Below, one piece after another: positions 44,434-54,269 of a stretch of DNA of 64,000 nucleotides. Origin of the DNA: Thiopseudomonas alkaliphila. GTDB taxonomy: Bacteria; Pseudomonadota; Gammaproteobacteria; Pseudomonadales; Pseudomonadaceae. Location: positions 908,501-972,500 of the forward strand of contig NZ_CP012358.1 in the NCBI RefSeq assembly GCF_001267175.1, read 5' to 3'. The stretch's first letter is position 1. Each line of letters starts with the position of its first letter. The position numbers and the translations under genes were made by a program. Below the pieces are notes generated by a model, which was not told the origin of the DNA, did no database searches, and saw nothing but the letters and a program-made list of their open reading frames with translations.

Positions 44434-45645
44434 TTACTGTTTAACCAATTTGCACTGACTATCGGCTAACGGACGATAGGCTTGATCACCAGGAATGGTG
44501 CGCAGGATTTTATACAGATCCCACTCCGACTTAGACTCCGATGGCTTTTTCACCTGAGCTAAGTACATGTCGTGCACCATGCGTCCGTCTTCGCGTAACT
44601 GACCGTTTTTAGCAAACATATCGTTGATTGGGGTTTCAATCATTTTGGCCCGTACGGTTTGCGTATCATCGGATCCAGTGGCTTTCACCGCATTTAAATA
44701 ATGCAAAGTGGACGAGTACATTCCGGCGTGGGTCATACTGGGCATACGGCCAACGCGGTCGTAATAGCGTTTCGCCCAGGCGCGGGTTTCATCGTTCATA
44801 TCCCAATACCAACCGGTGGTTAGCATGAGATCTTGGGTCACTTCTAAGCCCATGGAATGCACATCATTTAAAAACACCACCATTCCCGCTAGCTTTTGTC
44901 CCGCTTGGGTTAAACCAAACTGACTGGCGGTTTGCAGGGCATTAACTAAGTCGGCGCCAGCGTTAGCTAAGGCCACCACCTCAGCACCTGAGCCTTGGGC
45001 TTGCAAGATATACGACGAGAAATCGTTACTCGGGAATGGATGACGTACTTTACCCACCACGGTGCCGCCCTCAGATTCCACTACCTTAGTGATATCTTGT
45101 TCAAGGGAATGGCCAAAAGCGTAGTCAGCGGCTAACACAAACCAGCTCTTGCCACCTTCTTCAAGGACTGCATGGGCGGTGCCGTTAGACAATGCATAGG
45201 TGTCATAAACCCAGTGAATATGGTTTGGTGAGCAGTACTCGTTGGTTAAGGATGAGGAAGCCGAGGCAGAAATCAGTGCCAACTTATCTTCTTGTTCAAC
45301 GACTTTGTTGACCGCCATCACCACCGAGGTAGCCGCTAAGCCGGTAATCACATCGACATTTTTTTCATCAATCCACTGGCGCACGGTATTGGCACCTACA
45401 TCGGGCTTGTTGAGGTCATCGGCGTTAAAGATCACAATTTTTTTGCCATCCACTTGACCGCCAAAATCTTCAATTGCCATTTTTACCGCTTCTAAGCCAC
45501 CGGGGCCTGATAAATCGCGGTAGGTACCCGACATATCGGCTAGGTAACCAATACGGATCTCGTTATCGCTAATGGCTGCCTGGGCAGTGGTGGACAATAA
45601 ACCGGCGGCAACAATACCGCTAATTGCTTTTGCTAAACCTTTCAT
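44434..45645 (-). CDS. Liv-type ABC transporter substrate-binding protein
   Basis: A 403-residue periplasmic binding protein of the Leu/Ile/Val type I fold, with a signal peptide ending at TTAQA. Motifs: IRIGYLADMSGTYRDLSGPGGLEAVKMAIEDFGG, VDVITGLAATSVVMAV, and SWFVLAADYAFGHSLEQD. The ligand could be branched-chain or other amino acids, or aliphatic or aromatic acids, since this family is broad. It is the third gene of the operon, after the two ATPases. Confidence 0.9.
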   Translation of the reverse strand: MKGLAKAISGIVAAGLLSTTAQAAISDNEIRIGYLADMSGTYRDLSGPGGLEAVKMAIEDFGGQVDGKKIVIFNADDLNKPDVGANTVRQWIDEKNVDVITGLAATSVVMAVNKVVEQEDKLALISASASSSLTNEYCSPNHIHWVYDTYALSNGTAHAVLEEGGKSWFVLAADYAFGHSLEQDITKVVESEGGTVVGKVRHPFPSNDFSSYILQAQGSGAEVVALANAGADLVNALQTASQFGLTQAGQKLAGMVVFLNDVHSMGLEVTQDLMLTTGWYWDMNDETRAWAKRYYDRVGRMPSMTHAGMYSSTLHYLNAVKATGSDDTQTVRAKMIETPINDMFAKNGQLREDGRMVHDMYLAQVKKPSESKSEWDLYKILRTIPGDQAYRPLADSQCKLVKQ

Positions 45646-45704
45646 AGAACACCTTCGTCTTTTATTGTTGTTGTCGCATTCAGTGATAATGATTTGGATC
45701 GGGC

Positions 45705-46421
45705 TTAAACCCCTAAGCTTTGACTTAAAAACTCCTGTTTACTGGGCAGCTCGGCTGCACTGATTTCATCGATAATTTTGCCGTGCTCCATTAAGTAATG
45801 GCGATCTGCCAAGGGGGCTGCAAATCTAAAGTTTTGCTCAACCAACACAATGGTTAGGCCTTTTTCTTTTAATTTAACCAATACCTCCCCTAGTTTTTGC
45901 ACAATAACTGGCGCTAAGCCCTCGGTAATTTCATCCAGTAACAGTAAATTGGCTCCGGTGCGCAAAATGCGCGCCATAGCTAACATTTGCTGCTCTCCTC
46001 CCGACAGACGCGTACCCTGACTAAAGCGCCGCTCGTAGAGGTTCGGAAACATTTCATAGAGCTCATCCAATCCCATGCCACCACTGCGTACCGTAGGCGG
46101 TAACAATAAGTTCTCTTCAACATTCAAACTAGCAAAAATCCCCCGCTCTTCAGGACAAAAGCCAACGCCCAGTCGAGGAATTAAGTGGGCAGCAATGCCC
46201 ATGGTTTCAGTGCCGTTAATCATGATCGAGCCACTGCGCTTACCGACCATATTCATAATTGCCCGTAAGGTGGTGCTGCGCCCTGCGCCATTGCGCCCTA
46301 ACAGAGTGACTAATTCACCCCGGCGCACCACCATATTCACCCCATGCAAAATATGCGACTGACCGTAATAGGCATGCAGGTCTTCAATTTGTAATTGCTC
46401 ACGGCGTGCAGGATGGCTCAT
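45705..46421 (-). CDS. livF: Liv-type ABC transporter ATP-binding protein LivF with Arg in Walker A
   Basis: A 238-residue ABC ATPase. Signature LSGGEQQMLAMARIL, Walker B LLLLDEITEGLAP and H-loop IVLVEQNFRFA are normal. The Walker A, however, reads GRNGAGRST: Arg at residue 48 replaces the invariant Lys. Some LivF-like subgroups share such a change, so it may still function with a normal LivG partner. Overlaps livG by 4 bases. Confidence 0.9.
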   Translation of the reverse strand: MSHPARREQLQIEDLHAYYGQSHILHGVNMVVRRGELVTLLGRNGAGRSTTLRAIMNMVGKRSGSIMINGTETMGIAAHLIPRLGVGFCPEERGIFASLNVEENLLLPPTVRSGGMGLDELYEMFPNLYERRFSQGTRLSGGEQQMLAMARILRTGANLLLLDEITEGLAPVIVQKLGEVLVKLKEKGLTIVLVEQNFRFAAPLADRHYLMEHGKIIDEISAAELPSKQEFLSQSLGV

Positions 46422-47203
46422 GGGCTAACCTCCGAATTGTTTTCAGTGCCCGTGGTATCACTGCCTAGATAGGCCTCACGTACTTCTGGATTGGCTGAAA
46501 CGGTGGCGTAGTCGCCTTCGGCAAGCACCGAGCCACGGGCCAACACTGTAATCTGATCACACAAACGGCTAACCACACTCAGGTTATGCTCAACCATTAA
46601 TACGGTGCGCCCTACTGCGGCGCGGCGTACTAAATCTACCACCATGTCCACGTCCTCATGGCCCATGCCTTGAGTTGGCTCATCGAGTAATAGCATCACC
46701 GGATCTAATGCCATGGTGGTGGCCAGCTCTAAAGCACGCTTGCGGCCATAGGACAATTCATTGGTCACGGTATCGGCAAAGCCACCTAGATCCACTTCCT
46801 CAAGTAATTCCATGGCGCGATCATTAAGGCGATTTAGGCTGTGCTCTGACTTCCAGAAATGAAACGAATTACCCACCTTACTCTGTAAGGCGACGCGCAC
46901 ATTCTCCAGCACCGTCATCTCACCAAACACCGCAGAAATCTGAAACGAGCGGACCAATCCTAATTTAGCAATCTGATTCGCTTTCATGCCTGTAATGGCG
47001 CGGCCTTGGTAAATGATCTCACCACGGGTCGGCGGCAAAAAATGCGTCAATAGGTTAAAAAATGTGGTCTTACCCGCCCCATTGGGACCAATCAGTGCGT
47101 GGATGTGGCCCTGCTGAATACTGAGATCCACATTATTCACCGCGGTAAAGCCCCGAAACTCTTTGGTTAAGCCTCGGGTTTGTAAAATAATGTCTGATGA
47201 CAT
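46418..47203 (-). CDS. livG: Liv-type ABC transporter ATP-binding protein LivG
   Basis: A 261-residue ABC ATPase: Walker A GPNGAGKTTFFNLLTHFLPPTRG, signature LSYGRKRALELATTMA, Walker B LLLDEPTQGM, H-loop LMVEHNLSVV. First gene of the livG-livF-SBP-livH-livM operon, which is the reverse of the common livJHMGF order. An operator-like sequence lies 57 bases upstream of its start. Confidence 0.91.
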   Translation of the reverse strand: MSSDIILQTRGLTKEFRGFTAVNNVDLSIQQGHIHALIGPNGAGKTTFFNLLTHFLPPTRGEIIYQGRAITGMKANQIAKLGLVRSFQISAVFGEMTVLENVRVALQSKVGNSFHFWKSEHSLNRLNDRAMELLEEVDLGGFADTVTNELSYGRKRALELATTMALDPVMLLLDEPTQGMGHEDVDMVVDLVRRAAVGRTVLMVEHNLSVVSRLCDQITVLARGSVLAEGDYATVSANPEVREAYLGSDTTGTENNSEVSP

Positions 47204-47259
47204 GTGCAGCCCTCTAACCCTGATTATTGTTGTTGGTTATTAGCTTTAGGTCCTCGACC

Positions 47260-47275
47260 TTTACGTTAACGATAA
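47260..47275 (-). promoter_or_regulatory. LiuR-like operator upstream of livG
   Basis: The plus strand reads TTTACGTTAACGATAA at 47260-47275. On the coding strand of livG this continues as CGTTAACGTAAAGGTC, which is identical over 16 bases to the site before liuA and has the same orientation towards the gene. A further TAACGTTTT half-site lies nearby at 47286-47294. TTTACGT/ACGTAAA dyads fit what I recall of LiuR-type MerR operators. Confidence 0.6.
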
Positions 47276-47396
47276 CAAGCGTTTTTAACGTTTTACAAGC
47301 ACCTTAAGCACAAAGTCTTAGCCTGCATTGTTTAGCCTTTTGCAAACGGCAAAAAGCCCACGAACGTGCGTGTAATTATTTGATTTATAAGTATTA

Positions 47397-47426
47397 AGCC
47401 TAGTGCGAGCGAGCCCGCACTAGGCT
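47397..47426 (-). terminator. Hairpin downstream of oprD
   Basis: AGCCTAGTGCG (47397-47407) and CGCACTAGGCT (47416-47426) form a perfect 11-bp stem with an 8-base loop, 15 bases past the oprD stop. The following sequence on the minus strand is AT-rich with a short T pair only. Confidence 0.6.
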
Positions 47427-47441
47427 ATTAGCGCGCTTGCT

Positions 47442-48719
47442 TTACCACAAATTAACGGTGTAATTAACAATTACGCGGTTTTCATCGATATTGGTGGTGT
47501 GGCTACCGCGATACATCACGTTGCGCACCAACAGACTGACATCTTTTAATGGGCCGCTTTGAATGGTGTAGCCCAGATCAATATCGCGTTCCCACTCTTT
47601 CGCGTTGTTATTACCAATTTTGAAGTTATCGCCTCGTACATAACGCGCCATAAGGTTTAACCCAGGAATACCGACTTCAGCAAAGTTAAAGTCGTAACGA
47701 GCTTGCCATGAGTCTTCTTTAGCGCGTAGAAAGTGGTGATAGGTTAAGGTGTTCATGGTCCATGGATCAGTACCGCCGCCGATAAAGGGCGTTCCGGTTT
47801 TACCGCTGGCATCTTGGTAACCTAAACCAAACCAATGGCCTTTATAACCTAAGGAGAACATACCGCTGGCTAGACGGTTATCAACATCGGTCTTACCTTG
47901 ATCACTGCTCTTAAAGTAACGCAAATCTGTTTTAAATTTCAGATCACTGGTTAAGTCGGTCAGGTACTGCACGTTGACATGATGCTGACGGTAATTATCT
48001 TTTAACTGAGCAAAGAAATAAGTCCCAGTTAAGCCAGGTACAAACTGATAGCTGGCTCCAGCATAATTAAAGCGATTGGACTCTACCCCACCCTTAGAGC
48101 CATCAGCAAACATCGTCATATCTTGGTTATTAGTAGAGTCGCGTAGATTGGTTTTACGAAACTGTCCGGCGGTCAAGGTGAGATTTTCAACTTCTTTAGA
48201 AACCAACTGCGCCCCTTGAAAGGTTTGCGGTAACAAACGGGTATCGTTACGAAAGGCAATCGGCAGTAAAGGCTCGTGGGTGCCGACAGTCAGCACTGTA
48301 TCAGAGAGTTTGGCTTTTGCCGTTACCCCAAAGATGCCATGGCTATCGGCCGACTTACCGCTGTGACGGCTACGCACTAACGCGCCTGTGCCTCCCGTAC
48401 CACCGCCTGAATCCAGTTTAATTCCCACTAACCCTAAAGCATCTAAGCCAAAACCAACTGTTCCCTCGGTAAAGCCCGACTGCAAACGAAACATAAAGCC
48501 TTGGCCCCAGTCTTCAGACTTAGACTGGGTTTTGCCTTTATGCAGAGGCCCGCCTGGCAAATTACTTTGCCGATAATCGCGATTCATATAAAAGTTACGC
48601 AGTTGCACTGAGGCCTTACTGTCCTCAACCAAGGCTGCTTGCGCCAGCATCGGCATCGCCATTACCGCGGCTAAGGTGCTGAGTAAAAATACTGGTTTTT
48701 TATTCTTTACTGCTTGCAT
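47442..48719 (-). CDS. OprD-family outer-membrane porin
   Basis: A 425-residue 18-strand porin with a signal peptide (cleavage after MLAQA). It has ASVQLRNFYMNRDYR and the internal SKEVENLTLTAGQFRKTNLRDS, both typical of the OccD/OccK group, and ends with a hydrophobic VIVNYTVNLW strand with terminal Trp. OprD-type porins take up amino acids (OccD) or carboxylates (OccK); with a Liv-type transporter and an acyl-CoA ligase beside it, a carboxylate or branched-chain substrate is likely. Separate transcription unit. Confidence 0.93.
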   Translation of the reverse strand: MQAVKNKKPVFLLSTLAAVMAMPMLAQAALVEDSKASVQLRNFYMNRDYRQSNLPGGPLHKGKTQSKSEDWGQGFMFRLQSGFTEGTVGFGLDALGLVGIKLDSGGGTGGTGALVRSRHSGKSADSHGIFGVTAKAKLSDTVLTVGTHEPLLPIAFRNDTRLLPQTFQGAQLVSKEVENLTLTAGQFRKTNLRDSTNNQDMTMFADGSKGGVESNRFNYAGASYQFVPGLTGTYFFAQLKDNYRQHHVNVQYLTDLTSDLKFKTDLRYFKSSDQGKTDVDNRLASGMFSLGYKGHWFGLGYQDASGKTGTPFIGGGTDPWTMNTLTYHHFLRAKEDSWQARYDFNFAEVGIPGLNLMARYVRGDNFKIGNNNAKEWERDIDLGYTIQSGPLKDVSLLVRNVMYRGSHTTNIDENRVIVNYTVNLW

Positions 48720-48781
48720 AGATAGAGTCTCTCTTGTTGTTATTAACGACTACTTTTTTATTCACTAGTCAATGCGCTAGT

Positions 48782-49366
48782 TTAGGTCTTGCGTGGCATC
48801 CTACCCATTAGATAGAACTCAGGATTAGGTGGCGTACCAGCCATGGACACCAACCGATTCGATAGCCCAAAAAATGACGCTATTGCACCAATATCCCAAA
48901 TATCGTCCATACTAAAGTTTTGCTCCTGCAGACTGACTAACCAGTCATCCGTGAGTACACCACACTCAATGGCTAAATGGTAGGCGAAATCCAACATCAG
49001 CCGTTGTCTTTTAGTAATAGGTGCAGTGCGAAAATTAATCGCTACCTGATCAGCAATCAGTGGATCTTTGGCATAAATTCTCAGTAAGGCGCCATGGGCT
49101 ACAACGCAATATAAGCACTCATGCTGTGCACTCATGGCAACCACAATCATTTCACGCTCAGCCAAACTTAACGTCTCTGACTGACGCTCCATCAAAGCAT
49201 CGTGGTACGCAAAAAACGCTCGAAACTCAGCGGGACGATGAGCCAACATTAAGAACACATTAGGAATAAATCCGGCTTTTTCTTGCACCGCCAAAATGCG
49301 CTGCTGCAAGTCATCGGGAAGCTCGGCGAGGGTTTCGGGAACAGGAAAACGGCTAATTACACTCAT
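48782..49366 (-). CDS. AhpD-like peroxidase-related protein (CMD family)
   Basis: A 194-residue protein of the uncharacterised-peroxidase-related group of the AhpD fold. The active-site motif CLYCVVAHG gives CxxC and the following His of AhpD. Earlier AEREMIVVAMSAQHE and later FAYHLAIEC match the helical core. It may reduce hydroperoxides using a lipoamide-linked donor. It lies between an acyl-CoA ligase and a porin, perhaps as an accessory to branched-chain acid use. ATG at 49366, AGGGTG upstream. Confidence 0.86.
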   Translation of the reverse strand: MSVISRFPVPETLAELPDDLQQRILAVQEKAGFIPNVFLMLAHRPAEFRAFFAYHDALMERQSETLSLAEREMIVVAMSAQHECLYCVVAHGALLRIYAKDPLIADQVAINFRTAPITKRQRLMLDFAYHLAIECGVLTDDWLVSLQEQNFSMDDIWDIGAIASFFGLSNRLVSMAGTPPNPEFYLMGRMPRKT

Positions 49367-49405
49367 CAATCACCCTTTTATTTTTATTGTGCAGGGTTGA
49401 AAAGT

Positions 49406-49429
49406 TAAGGAGGCGTTAACGCCTCCTTA
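49406..49429. repeat. 24-bp perfect palindrome
   Basis: A perfect palindrome whose arms read TAAGGAGGC and GCCTCCTTA around GTTAAC, located between the ligase 3' end and the AhpD-like start. It could form an RNA hairpin at the end of the ligase transcript or act as a protein-binding site. No strong T-run follows on the minus strand. Confidence 0.75.
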
Positions 49430-49466
49430 GATTGTGGCGTCTTGGTTAACGTCTTAAGTGATTCGC

Positions 49467-51146
49467 TTAAGGCGCTTCGATGCCGAGTTCTTCCATGCTA
49501 ATTTCACGCATTCTGAACTTTTGGATCTTACCGCTGATGGTCATGGGGAACTCATCAACAAACTTGATGTAACGTGGCACCTTAAAGTGTGCAATTTTAC
49601 CTTTGCAGTACTCTTTTAATTCGTCTTCAGTCACCGTATCACCTGGGTGCAACTGGACCCAAGCCACAATTTCTTCTCCGAACTTTTTGCACGGTACGCC
49701 AACCACTTGCACATCGGCCACACACTCATGGGTATATAAAAACTCTTCAATTTCGCGCGGGTAAATGTTTTCACCACCACGAATAATCATGTCTTTATTA
49801 CGCCCAACGATTTTCACATAGCCCTCATCATCCATAGTGGCTAAGTCACCGGTGTGCATCCAACGCGCTTCATCAATCGCTTCTTTAGTCGCATCGGGGT
49901 TATTCCAATAACCCAACATGACGCTATAGCCGCGAGTGCATAACTCACCAATTTCGCCACGGGGTACAATTTGCCCCTCTTCGTTAACGATTTTGGTTTC
50001 AAGGTTAGGCTGAGTGCGACCTACAGTCGTAGTACGGCGCTCTAGATCATCGTCTTTCGCCGTTTGGGTGGATACGGGACTGGTTTCTGTCATACCGTAA
50101 GCAATCTGCACTTCTTTCATGTTCATTTCTGAAATCACGCGCTTCATCACTTCAATCGGGCAAATCGAACCGGCCATAATCCCCGTACGCAAGCTTGTTA
50201 GATCAAGGCTTGGACGCTCTTCACTGTCGAGCATCGCAATAAACATGGTCGGCACGCCATATAGAACCGTAGCTTTTTCTTCTGCCACCGTACGCAGCGT
50301 AGTCACTGGATCAAATGCAGCGCTTGGATAAATAATGGTACTGCCATGGGTCAGCGCCCCTAGGTTGCCCATTACCATTCCAAAGCAGTGATAGAGCGGA
50401 ACTGGAATCACCATCCGGTCATGTTCAGTCAGACCTAAGCTTTCACCCACCATATACCCATTATTTAAAATATTGTAATGGCTGAGGGTCGCACCTTTAG
50501 GGAATCCAGTAGTGCCTGAGGTGTACTGAATATTAATTGGCTCATCAAACTGTAGCTTGCTGCTGACTTCTGCTAGCTGCTCATCAGTCACCGTACGCGC
50601 GCTAGATAACACGGTTTGCCAAGCAATCATGCCAGGGGCGGGATGATCACTTAAACTAATCACACCACGTAACTGTGGTAAACGCGGACTTTCTAGCTTG
50701 CCCGGCGCGGCTGGCGCTAATTCTGGCAATAGATCGCTAATCATTGCGTGGTAGTCCGATGACTTAAAGGACGCCGCACTGATTAACCAAGCACAGCCCG
50801 ACTGCTTCAAGGCATATTCCAGCTCACTGGTGCGATAGGCTGGGTTGATGTTGACTAAAATAGCTCCGACTTTAGCCGTAGCAAACTGGGTAACTAACCA
50901 TTGCACGCAGTTAGGCGACCAGATACCGACCCGATCACCCGGTTTAATATTTAACGCAAGTAAGGCACGGGCTGACTTATTAACTAGCTCCGACAGTTCA
51001 GTCCAGGTCATGCGCACATCTTGTTCACGTGCGACTAGGGCTTCACGCTCCGGGAATCTTGCTACCGTTTGGTCGAAGGCTTCACCAATGGTCATTGCTA
51101 GTAATGGTTTGTCCTGCGGTCCGCAGGTATAGCTCGGAAGACTCAT
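49467..51146 (-). CDS. Acyl-CoA synthetase (AMP-binding)
   Basis: A 559-residue acyl-activating enzyme (fatty acid or branched-chain acid + ATP + CoA). Phosphate-binding [16 protein letters not shown], the adenine/acyl site [37 protein letters not shown] and the C-terminal catalytic Lys in [11 protein letters not shown] are all present. It lies divergent from liuA; the family next to liu genes in P. aeruginosa includes such ligases. Isovalerate to isovaleryl-CoA is a plausible reaction, inferred from context only. ATG at 51146. Confidence 0.91.
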   Translation of the reverse strand: MSLPSYTCGPQDKPLLAMTIGEAFDQTVARFPEREALVAREQDVRMTWTELSELVNKSARALLALNIKPGDRVGIWSPNCVQWLVTQFATAKVGAILVNINPAYRTSELEYALKQSGCAWLISAASFKSSDYHAMISDLLPELAPAAPGKLESPRLPQLRGVISLSDHPAPGMIAWQTVLSSARTVTDEQLAEVSSKLQFDEPINIQYTSGTTGFPKGATLSHYNILNNGYMVGESLGLTEHDRMVIPVPLYHCFGMVMGNLGALTHGSTIIYPSAAFDPVTTLRTVAEEKATVLYGVPTMFIAMLDSEERPSLDLTSLRTGIMAGSICPIEVMKRVISEMNMKEVQIAYGMTETSPVSTQTAKDDDLERRTTTVGRTQPNLETKIVNEEGQIVPRGEIGELCTRGYSVMLGYWNNPDATKEAIDEARWMHTGDLATMDDEGYVKIVGRNKDMIIRGGENIYPREIEEFLYTHECVADVQVVGVPCKKFGEEIVAWVQLHPGDTVTEDELKEYCKGKIAHFKVPRYIKFVDEFPMTISGKIQKFRMREISMEELGIEAP

Positions 51147-51236
51147 GAAAGAATCCCTCTGTTTTATGTTTGTTATTGAGGTTGCTCTCTTAGTATTAGC
51201 TGCGCTTTAAAGTGTTGACAGCTAATCCAAGGTTGG

Positions 51237-51252
51237 TTTACGTTAACGTAAA
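51237..51252 (+). promoter_or_regulatory. Palindromic operator upstream of liuA (probable LiuR site)
   Basis: TTTACGTTAACGTAAA is a perfect 16-bp palindrome in the gap between the divergent ligase and liuA genes. TTGACA lies upstream (51215-51220). The sequence continues GGTC, making CGTTAACGTAAAGGTC identical to the site before livG. From position and palindromy it is the probable site for LiuR, whose gene is at 59.4 kb. Confidence 0.75.
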
Positions 51253-51407
51253 GGTCATATCCATGGCAACAACATACAACGCAACCGAAGACGATGTAAA
51301 CACCTACAAAGCCCTTCTACGACGTTGATATAACACACACAAAAATTTTGAAACTAGGCACTACGCCTCTAACAACAACTACAAAATCAGCTCAAGGGTA
51401 CTTACAC

Positions 51408-52571
51408 ATGACATATACCAGCCTAAATTTTGCTCTTGGTGAAACCGCCGACATGCTGCGCGATCAGGTGCGTGGCTTTGTACAAACTGAAGTAGCGCCA
51501 CGCGCTGAAGCCATTGATCAAGAAAACCTATTTCCAGCCGATATGTGGCGCAAATTTGGTGATATGGGGCTGCTAGGTATTACCGTACCTGAACAGTACG
51601 GCGGCGCTGAAATGGGCTACTTAGAGCACGTCATCGCGATTGAAGAAATCAGCCGCGGCTCAGCCTCAGTGGGTTTATCCTACGGAGCGCACTCGAACCT
51701 TTGCGTTAACCAAATTAACCGTAATGGTACCCACGAGCAAAAGCTCAAGTACTTACCCAAATTAATCTCCGGTGAGCACGTTGGTGCGTTGGCAATGAGT
51801 GAGCCAAACGCCGGCTCTGACGTGGTATCGATGCGTTTACGCGCTGAACGTAAAGGTGATCACTTCGTATTAAACGGTAGCAAAACCTGGATCACCAACG
51901 GCCCAGATGCTAATACCTATGTGATCTACGCGAAAACCGAACTCGACAAAGGTCCACACGGCATTACTGCGTTCATTGTTGAGCGTGACTGGAAAGGCTT
52001 TAGCCGTGGCAATAAGTTCGACAAACTCGGCATGCGTGGCTCCAATACCTGTGAGCTGTTCTTTGATGACGTTGAAGTGCCGGTTGAAAACGTACTGGGC
52101 GAAATCAATGGCGGCGTCAAAGTTCTGATGAGCGGCCTCGATTATGAGCGCGTAGTACTGGCTGGCGGCCCTATCGGCATTATGCAAGCCTGTATGGACG
52201 TGGTGGTGCCTTATATCCACGACCGTAAGCAATTTGGTCAAAGCATCGGTGAGTTCCAGTTTATCCAGGGCAAAATTGCCGATATGTACTCGCAAATGAA
52301 TGCTAGCCGCGCGTACTTATATGCGGTGGCGCAAGCCTGTGACCGTGGTGAAACTACCCGTAAAGACGCAGCCGGGGTGATTCTGTATACCGCTGAAACA
52401 GCCACCAAGATGGCTCTCGAAGCGATTCAAATTCTCGGCGGTAACGGTTACATCAACGAATTCCCAACAGGTCGCCTATTACGTGACGCCAAACTCTATG
52501 AAATTGGCGCTGGCACCAGCGAAATTCGTCGCATGTTAATCGGTCGCGAGTTATTCCGCGAAACCAAATAA
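51408..52571 (+). CDS. liuA: Isovaleryl-CoA dehydrogenase
   Basis: First step of leucine degradation after transamination and oxidative decarboxylation: isovaleryl-CoA to 3-methylcrotonyl-CoA. The 387-residue acyl-CoA dehydrogenase has [48 protein letters not shown] with the catalytic Glu position of isovaleryl-type enzymes, and [36 protein letters not shown] at 51408 with AAGGG upstream. First gene of liuABCDE. Confidence 0.95.
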   Translation: MTYTSLNFALGETADMLRDQVRGFVQTEVAPRAEAIDQENLFPADMWRKFGDMGLLGITVPEQYGGAEMGYLEHVIAIEEISRGSASVGLSYGAHSNLCVNQINRNGTHEQKLKYLPKLISGEHVGALAMSEPNAGSDVVSMRLRAERKGDHFVLNGSKTWITNGPDANTYVIYAKTELDKGPHGITAFIVERDWKGFSRGNKFDKLGMRGSNTCELFFDDVEVPVENVLGEINGGVKVLMSGLDYERVVLAGGPIGIMQACMDVVVPYIHDRKQFGQSIGEFQFIQGKIADMYSQMNASRAYLYAVAQACDRGETTRKDAAGVILYTAETATKMALEAIQILGGNGYINEFPTGRLLRDAKLYEIGAGTSEIRRMLIGRELFRETK

Positions 52572-52649
52572 TACGTCTCTAACTACGCCCCTTAGCCGCC
52601 ACTGCTGCGGCTAAGGGTAGCTACAACAATAACAGTAGAGGACCAACCA

Positions 52650-54257
52650 ATGGCCACCCTGCACACTAAAATTAATACCCGCTCTCCTGAATTTGCTGCC
52701 AATGCACAAGCGATGCAAGAGCAAGTCGATGATCTTCGCGCCTTGTTAAACACCGTCAGTCAAGGTGGTGGTCAAGCCGCTCAACAACGCCATGAGTCCC
52801 GCGGCAAACTATTAGTGCGCGATCGAATCAATGCCCTACTCGATCCAGGCTCGGCTTTTTTAGAGGTTTCGCCTCTCGCTGCTTACGAAGTCTATGAAGA
52901 TAATATTGCTGCCGCTGGCGTAGTGGCCGGTATTGGTCGCGTAGAAGGCGTTGAGTGCATGATTATTGCCAACGATGCCACGGTAAAAGGCGGTACTTAT
53001 TATCCGCTAACCGTTAAAAAACATATTCGCGCGCAAACCATTGCTCAGCAAAACCGTCTGCCATGCATTTACTTAGTGGACTCAGGCGGCGCTAACCTGC
53101 CCAACCAAGACGAAGTGTTCCCTGACCGCGAGCACTTTGGTCGAATTTTCTTTAACCAAGCCAATATGAGCGCCCAAGGTATTCCACAGATTGCCGTGGT
53201 GATGGGCTCTTGTACCGCAGGTGGTGCCTATGTTCCGGCCATGGCCGATGAAACCATTATGGTGCGCAACCAAGCGACTATTTTCTTAGCTGGCCCGCCA
53301 TTAGTGAAAGCTGCAACCGGTGAAGTAGTAACCGCTGAAGAATTGGGCGGCGCTGATACTCACTGCCGTATTTCAGGCGTGGCAGACCACTATGCTGAAG
53401 ATGATCACCATGCCTTAGCCTTGGCGCGGCGCTGTATTTCTAATCTTAACTGGAAAAAACTCGGTGAGATTCAAACCCGCGCCGTCCAAGCGCCGCTGTA
53501 TGATGCCCAAGAGCTGTATGGCGTAATTCCAGCAGATGCTAAACAGCCTTTTGATGTGCGCGAAATCATTGCTCGTCTAGTTGATGGCAGCGAATTCGAC
53601 GAGTTTAAAGCCTTATTTGGCACCACCTTGGTCTGCGGCTTTGCTCACTTACATGGTTATCCGGTAGCGATTCTTGCCAACAACGGCATCTTATTCGCTG
53701 AAGCGGCACAAAAAGGTGCACACTTTATTGAGTTAGCCTGTCAGCGCGGTATCCCCCTGATCTTCTTACAAAACATCACTGGCTTTATGGTCGGTAAAAA
53801 ATACGAAGAAGGCGGAATTGCTAAACACGGCGCTAAATTAGTCACTGCGGTTGCTTGCGCCCAAGTACCTAAGTTCACCGTATTAGTGGGTGGCAGCTTT
53901 GGTGCCGGTAACTATGGTATGTGTGGTCGCGCCTACGACCCACGCTTTTTATGGATGTGGCCCAATGCACGCATTGGCGTAATGGGTGGCGAGCAAGCCG
54001 CTGGGGTATTGGCTCAGGTTAAGCGCGAGCAAACCGAGCGTGCCGGCGGTACGTTATCGGCTGAAGAAGAAGCAGCCATTAAACAACCGATTTTAGAGCA
54101 GTACGAGCGTCAAGGTCACCCTTACTACTCTAGCGCCCGCTTATGGGATGACGGTGTGATTGATCCCGCACAAACCCGTGAAGTGTTAGGCCTAGCCTTA
54201 TCCGCCACCCTCAATGCACCGATTGAGCCGACCAAGTTCGGCGTCTTCCGCATGTAA
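52650..54257 (+). CDS. liuB: 3-methylcrotonyl-CoA carboxylase, carboxyltransferase (beta) subunit
   Basis: Transfers CO2 from biotin on LiuD to 3-methylcrotonyl-CoA. The 535-residue protein has the crotonase-like carboxyltransferase motifs [55 protein letters not shown] and [20 protein letters not shown]. Gap to liuC is 12 bases. Confidence 0.96.
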   Translation: MATLHTKINTRSPEFAANAQAMQEQVDDLRALLNTVSQGGGQAAQQRHESRGKLLVRDRINALLDPGSAFLEVSPLAAYEVYEDNIAAAGVVAGIGRVEGVECMIIANDATVKGGTYYPLTVKKHIRAQTIAQQNRLPCIYLVDSGGANLPNQDEVFPDREHFGRIFFNQANMSAQGIPQIAVVMGSCTAGGAYVPAMADETIMVRNQATIFLAGPPLVKAATGEVVTAEELGGADTHCRISGVADHYAEDDHHALALARRCISNLNWKKLGEIQTRAVQAPLYDAQELYGVIPADAKQPFDVREIIARLVDGSEFDEFKALFGTTLVCGFAHLHGYPVAILANNGILFAEAAQKGAHFIELACQRGIPLIFLQNITGFMVGKKYEEGGIAKHGAKLVTAVACAQVPKFTVLVGGSFGAGNYGMCGRAYDPRFLWMWPNARIGVMGGEQAAGVLAQVKREQTERAGGTLSAEEEAAIKQPILEQYERQGHPYYSSARLWDDGVIDPAQTREVLGLALSATLNAPIEPTKFGVFRM

Positions 54258-54269
54258 GGAGCAGCAGTC

